A stretch of 64,000 bases of DNA from assembly GCA_963575745.1 (NCBI GenBank), contig CAUYUJ010003971.1, forward strand, positions 1 through 64,000. Reading direction: 5' to 3'. How positions within the stretch are numbered: position 1 is the first letter of the stretch; every line of letters starts with the position of its first letter. Below are positions 12,301-18,300 of this stretch, one piece after another. Origin of the DNA: Prorocentrum cordatum (lineage: Eukaryota > Sar > Dinophyceae > Prorocentrales > Prorocentraceae). Both the position numbers and the translations under genes were made by a program. The notes below the pieces were generated by a model, which saw only the letters and a program-made list of their open reading frames with translations, did not search any database and was not told the origin of the DNA.

Positions 12301-15300
12301 CCTGGACCCCTGGCAGAAGTTTGCCCACGACATCGTTATGGATGGACGCCACTCCGAGAAGGACCCGCTCCGCCTGATGGTCACGGGCGTGGCAGGCACG
12401 GGGAAGTCGCGCACGGTGCGTAGTTTTGTGGCGGCGAGGCGACAGAGGGCGCGTCAGACGGCTCCGCGGACCAGAATGGATCGGGTGCCGGGCCTCCGGG
12501 GTGGGATGCGCGAGGGAAGGCGCTCTCAGTCGGAGATTGATGAGGAGGTGCGGAATTGCTGTTTGCTGGCTGCTCCGACAGGGTGCGCCTCGTTCCAGTT
12601 GAAGTATGGGGCGACTACTCTGCACAGGGCTTTCGGTGTTCCGGTGGGGTACTGCGGGCCTTGGAAGCAAAAGGGCGGTGAACGCTTCTTGCGGACGCGG
12701 GACCGGTTGCGGCAGGCGAAGCTGTTTGTTTTGGATGAGATGAGTATGATCGGGCGGCAGATGTTGGGGAAGATCGAGTACAAGGTGCAGGACACTCTGG
12801 GCACGGATGCGAAGTTTGCGGCACGCGGAGGAGGCGGACAAGGAGGAAAGGGGAGGAAGATGGAGGAGGACGAGCCAGTGTATCTCGGCGGGAAGGATGT
12901 CGTGCTGGCAGGAGATCCGCAGCAGGCGCCGCCCATCGGCGACGATCCGTTGTATCGAATGGGCAAGTATGAGGGGCATGGGAAAAATAAGCCGAGGGGG
13001 GCGGAGCGCACTCCAGACGATGCGTGGAGCACGGAGAAGTTGGTGGCCACGGGCCAGTTTGTGCGCAATACGTTCCAGGACGTCGCCGTGCTACGGCGCG
13101 TGCACAGATGGAGTGGGAAGAAGGAGGGTCTGTCCGCCGAGCGGCAGGCGGAGTACCGGCGGGATGCCGATCGTTTTCTGGAGGTGACCAAAGGAATGGC
13201 GCAGTGCACGTGGGACCAGTCGGATCATGCGTGGTTGAGGCGCCGGAACAGGTCGGTGCTGCAGATGACGAAGGAGGGCAGGGAGGAGCTCGCAGCGTTC
13301 GAGACGGCGCCGCTGCTGATGGATGGCAGGAAGGATCGGGCGTCGGGTGCCTGCGGCGCGGATAGGGTGAACCTGGAGAGGCTGTACCAGGTGGCGGCTG
13401 CCAGTGGCAAGCCCATTGCGTCTCTGCGCGCCTATCACAATTGGAAGGATAAAAGTAAATCTCGGCCGGAAGAGATGGCGGCCGACGATTTCCGAGGGAT
13501 CGAGAACGAGCTTCACATGTGTGAAGGGGCGCGCGTGCTGCTGACGCAGAACTTGTGGGTCGAGGCGGGGTTGATGAACGGGGCGATGGGCACGCTGCGC
13601 GGGTACATGTGGCCGGACGGGGCGGACCCGCACAACAGTGCGCGCCCGGATCTGCAGGCGCCCATTTGTGTTTTCGTCGAGTTCGACGACGTCGATCTGG
13701 GAAAGGACGAGAATGGCGAGCCGCGGTCTTTCTTCAAGAACGATCCTGTGCGCAAGAACTGGGTGCCCATCTGGAGGCAGACTGTATCGTCCACGACGGA
13801 GGACGGCCTCGCGCGCGAGAACTACCCGCTGCAGCTGGCGTGGGCTTTGACGCACTGGAAGGCGCAGGGGATGACGTTGGCGAAAGTCCGCGTGCACATG
13901 TCGGCGAAGACCGCGGCCGTCGCTGGGATCGGGTTCGTCGCAACGACGCGCGTCAGGCATCCGTGGGACTTGGTGTTCGAGGAAGACTTGCCGGAGTACG
14001 CGGACTTCATGCGGGCCAGGCACACGACGGCGTTCCGGGAGCGCCGTCGGTTCGAGCTGCGGTTGGAGGCGCGCGCTTCGTCAACGTTGCGGAAGTATGG
14101 GTACTGCGAGGCGGATTTGTGGACCGCAGAGGAGAGGTGTGCGGCGGGGAGATTGTTGGGCCGTCTCGAGACCGTCCGTGCGGCGCAGGCGGAGAGGCTC
14201 AGAGGTCTGAACAGAGTGGTGGATGATGACACTTGGCTCTGGGGTGAGGACGGCGCGCCGTGCGTGTCCGCGTTGGCTGAGGCTGTCGATGCCGAGGCGG
14301 GGGGTGATGACGTCGCGCGGCGGCGTCTGACCGCCGTGGCTGACAGGCTCCTGGACCGGAAGAGGGTGCGCGGTGTGACGTTGGAGGAACGCGAGGCCGC
14401 GCGGGAGCTGGCGGGTGGGGATGCAGAGGATTTCGCTGGTGTTGACACGGTGGAAGAGTTGCGGGGGCGTTTGAGGGCTGCCGCTGCCCGGCTGTCGCGG
14501 GAGCGCCCGGACGACGACGGAGTGGAGTTGTTGGGCCGTGTCGCTGACATGATGGTGGATCGGTGGGTGGCGTGTGGGCGGTGGGATGGTCGCGTGTTCG
14601 ATGTCGTGGAACCGAGCCTGGGCCCGCTGCACATGAGCGCTGTGAAGGAGGCCATGGGTGCGCTGGTGCCGCCGAGACTGCACGGGAGCTTGGATAAGGC
14701 GGCCAGGAAGATGAAGGATGCGTTCGGGGATGTTCGCGGTGGCTGCGCGCTGCGGATGGACAAGTGGGTCGTGAACGTGCGGTCGGAGGGCGCTCTGGCG
14801 GAGGGCAGACTGGAGCGTCAAGCGTTGGAGTTCTTCCTGAAGGTGGCGCGACAGCTGTGCTCAGGGTTAGACCTGCCGATGACTGTGGCCTCGGCAAAGG
14901 TGGGCGAGCACGTCGGCGCGGAGGAGAACCCAGAGCATTTTGCTCGGGTGGCGCACAACTGGACGAGCGTTTGGGACGCGAGCTGCGTCAGCGATAAGAA
15001 GGAGTTGCTGATGGTTGCTGCCGTGGACGCTCTGAGCGTGTCTGGCGTTCCCCAGGATTGGATCTTCGTGCGCGTCCAGGCTGGTCGGGCGGGGGAGGCG
15101 CTCGGGCGTGCCGAGTCTCTGACCGTGTGCGTGTACGATCGAGGCCGCAGGGAGGCGGTTGCAGGGCGAATCGCTCGGAATATCGACGCGCTGCTGCGGC
15201 CGATACAGGCCAGTGATGGGCGGCGCCCGCCACCAGTGGTAGAGTTTGGGGAGGCGCCGCACGTTCGGGTGCCTTCGCAGAGGATCGCCGGCGCACTCGG

Positions 15301-18300
15301 GCTCCTGCTGGGCCACGTTGGTCGCGGGGCCGGTGCCAGGGTGCTGGATGCGTCGGCGGAGTCGTTCGTGCCAGACGTGTGTCGTGCGTTGCGGGGCGCG
15401 TTCGCGTCTTTCCGCGCGGGCGTCGGCGCGCGGGGTGCGCGGGATGTCATGGAGTTGTTGCTCTCGGACCAGGAGTGCCGTGACGCTCTGGACCTCTTCG
15501 GCGTCGCCCCGCGCGCGGATGTGTCTGGGCCCAGTGCGGCGGGCGCGGGCCGGGCGATGGCGGGTGTGGTGGGGAGGGCCGTGGACGAGGCAGGCGAGGG
15601 AGAGGGCCTTGAGGGCGCGTCGACGTTGTCGTTTGCGACGTGGAACATTGCTGGTGGGCATCGCGCTGCCGTGGCGCCGCATTCCTGGACCGCGCGGGAT
15701 CAGCGCGCCGCGGTTCTTGGCGAGGTGCTCCGTTGGAGGCAGGCGCGCGGGTGTGACGTCGTTGCCTTGCAGGAGTGCGAGGGCGGGGGTGCGTACGAGG
15801 AGCTGTCAGGGGAGTTTCAATTGGCGGGCGTTGCGCAGGCGCACGAGTCCAGGGGGTATGTGCATCTGTACGTCAGGCACGGTCTGCGGGCGGAATCTGT
15901 GGCTGTGCCAGGGCAGGATCCGTGCGTGCTGTGCCGTGTCCAGGTGCCCGGAGACGGCGGCGCCGGCGGCGATGGGCACGTGCACGTGGCGGCGGTGCAC
16001 CTGCCCACGGACGCGTCATGGGAACGGCGTCGTGCGATACTTGGGAAGATTGTGGCGAAGTGCGGGGACGAATGCCATCGGCTGCTCATCGTGGGCGACA
16101 TGAACAGCACGGATGCGCAGGTGCAGGCAGCCGTGGAGCAGTTGCGTCTGAGGGACGCATGGTATGAGGGCCGATCCTGGGGTTGCCCCGGCAATAAGTT
16201 CTATTCGGGTCTCGGCGAGAGGGGGGCTGTCGGCCAGAGACGTGACCGGGTGCTCTTTGGAGCGGATCTCTGGTCCGAGGTGCACTTGGTAGGGAAAGGG
16301 AAGGTGTTCTTCGAGGGTTCCGAGTTCCACATGTCCGACCACTATGGGCTGTTCGGGTATGTGCGTGCCCACGCGTGCTTTGGATCTCGGGAGCAGAAGA
16401 TGAGGGCCGTGGCGCAGCGCGCGCGAGTCGTGCTGCAGGCGACGCGCGATCAGTCACAGAGACTGGAGGGTGTGGAGGTTCAGAGTCGGTTACAGCGTGG
16501 TCGAGAGGCCGCGGCGCTGGCCCGGCAGCAGGCGCAGGAACGAGATCGAGAGGCGTACTTGCGGACGCAGCAGCGGGCTGCCGGCCGCCGACAGCGCCGT
16601 CGGGAACAAGCGATATCCGCAGCGTTCGGGCCACAGAGTTTGTTTGCTTTGGGTCGCCCGGTTCCGCCGCCGCCGAGCCCCTGCCCGCCTCCGCCGCCAC
16701 CGTGCCCGGCAGACATGTATGTCCCGAACGTGGCTGGCATTCGCGCGGCTTCGTGGGACAGCGTGCGGTGCGTGCCCGTCCGAGGGATGCCGCGGCCATG
16801 GCACACCTGCTACGTGGTCAGTGTGACGCAGCTGATGTTGCGGACGCCTGCCGTCTTGGAGTGGCTTCGATGGCATTCAGAGCAGCAGTGCGAGGACCGG
16901 GGCACGGGGCGTTGTTGCGTGTGCGGGATGTGGGAGACGTACAACCAGTTGTGCTCGCGACGCTGGCAGCAGGGACCTGTGAGTGTGCTGCGGCGTACGA
17001 GCGTTGACTGCGACGACGATGTGATGGGGCGGCCGAGTGAGTTCAATGACCCGTGGCAGCAGCAGGATGTGTTTGCGTATTGGGGTAAGCTGATGGTGGC
17101 TGCGCGTGACGCAGAGATGTTGGCAGGTCGGTTTGCGCAGCGGGAACCCGATAGCATCCGCGCGGTGAATCTGCGGGTGACGTGCGTTGATCAGATCTTC
17201 GGGTTCGTCCTGGAGAAGCGGGAGAAGTGTGACGTGTGCAATTACGAGACTGTCGCGTACGAGGCTGAGGATGTGCTGAAGCTTCGTGTTCATGGGCGTC
17301 CAGGTGGGCCCTTGATGCTGCAGGAGTTGTACTGCGATTTTTGTGCTCCTGAAGATATCGAGAAGAGCTGCCCGGGGTGCTGCCGCGACGAGCGCGACCG
17401 GGTTAAGCACGTGAGGCAGACGAGAGCCACTGGTGTGCCACAGGTTCTGGTGGTTCAATTGAGGAGGGGCTCCGAGGCGCGGGAGGCAGTGTGGGTGGAA
17501 GAGCAACTGCGGCTGCCAGGGCTTCCCCAGATGCAGTTGGTCGGTGTGGTTTACCATAATGGGCGGTCAGTTAATTGCGGCCATTACACGACTCTGTGCC
17601 GCGTTCATGATGGGAGGTACTTCATGTTTGACGACGACCAGCCACCGCGCTTGATTCGAGACGAGCCGGTGCACATCAAGCAGAAGGAGGCGTACATGGC
17701 AGTGTATTGCCGCCTGGGCCGCGGGCAGGGGCAGGGCGCGGGCGCAGGTGCGACCGAGGTGGACGCAGCGCGTGAGGGGCAGGGCAGTGGCGGGAGTGGG
17801 CCGGGGGGCGGTGATGCGAGTGCGTCTGGTGGCGGCGGATGGGGCGGGGGTGGGGCTGTTGGTGGTGGCGCCGACGGAGCGACGGAGCGCGAGGGGGGGA
17901 GTGGGGCGTCGGCGGCCCGAGGGAACGGGCGCGCGGGCGGCGTCGCTGGCGATCGGGCCGGGGCTTCGGCGTCTGTTGGGTCGAGGGGTGAGCCTACGTC
18001 CGGCGGTGGAGTTGGTGCAGGGCCAGGCCGTGGAGGACGCAGGGAGGGCGTTGTCTCGGTTGCCGCCGCCGAGCCGCGTTCCGCGAGCAGGCGCCTGCGG
18101 AGGAAGTGTGCGGTTTCGACGTCAGGGGAGGGGCGCGCCGTCGATGGTGATGGTGCGGCTGGGCGGCGAGCGGTCACGACGAAGGGCAGGGCTTCGGGCG
18201 CAGCCGAGTCAAGGGGCGCGGCAGGCGCCCGCGACTTGACCGCTGGGGTTGGCGGGGGGGCGGTGTCTCCGAGGGAGGGGGGGGTCTCTGGCTCGCCTGG

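Noticed and set aside
1060-16800. Minus-strand and alternative-frame ORFs of 300-740 codons inside the giant gene
   Set aside because: High GC reduces stops in every frame. None shows a recognisable domain, whereas the plus frame has ordered catalytic motifs throughout.
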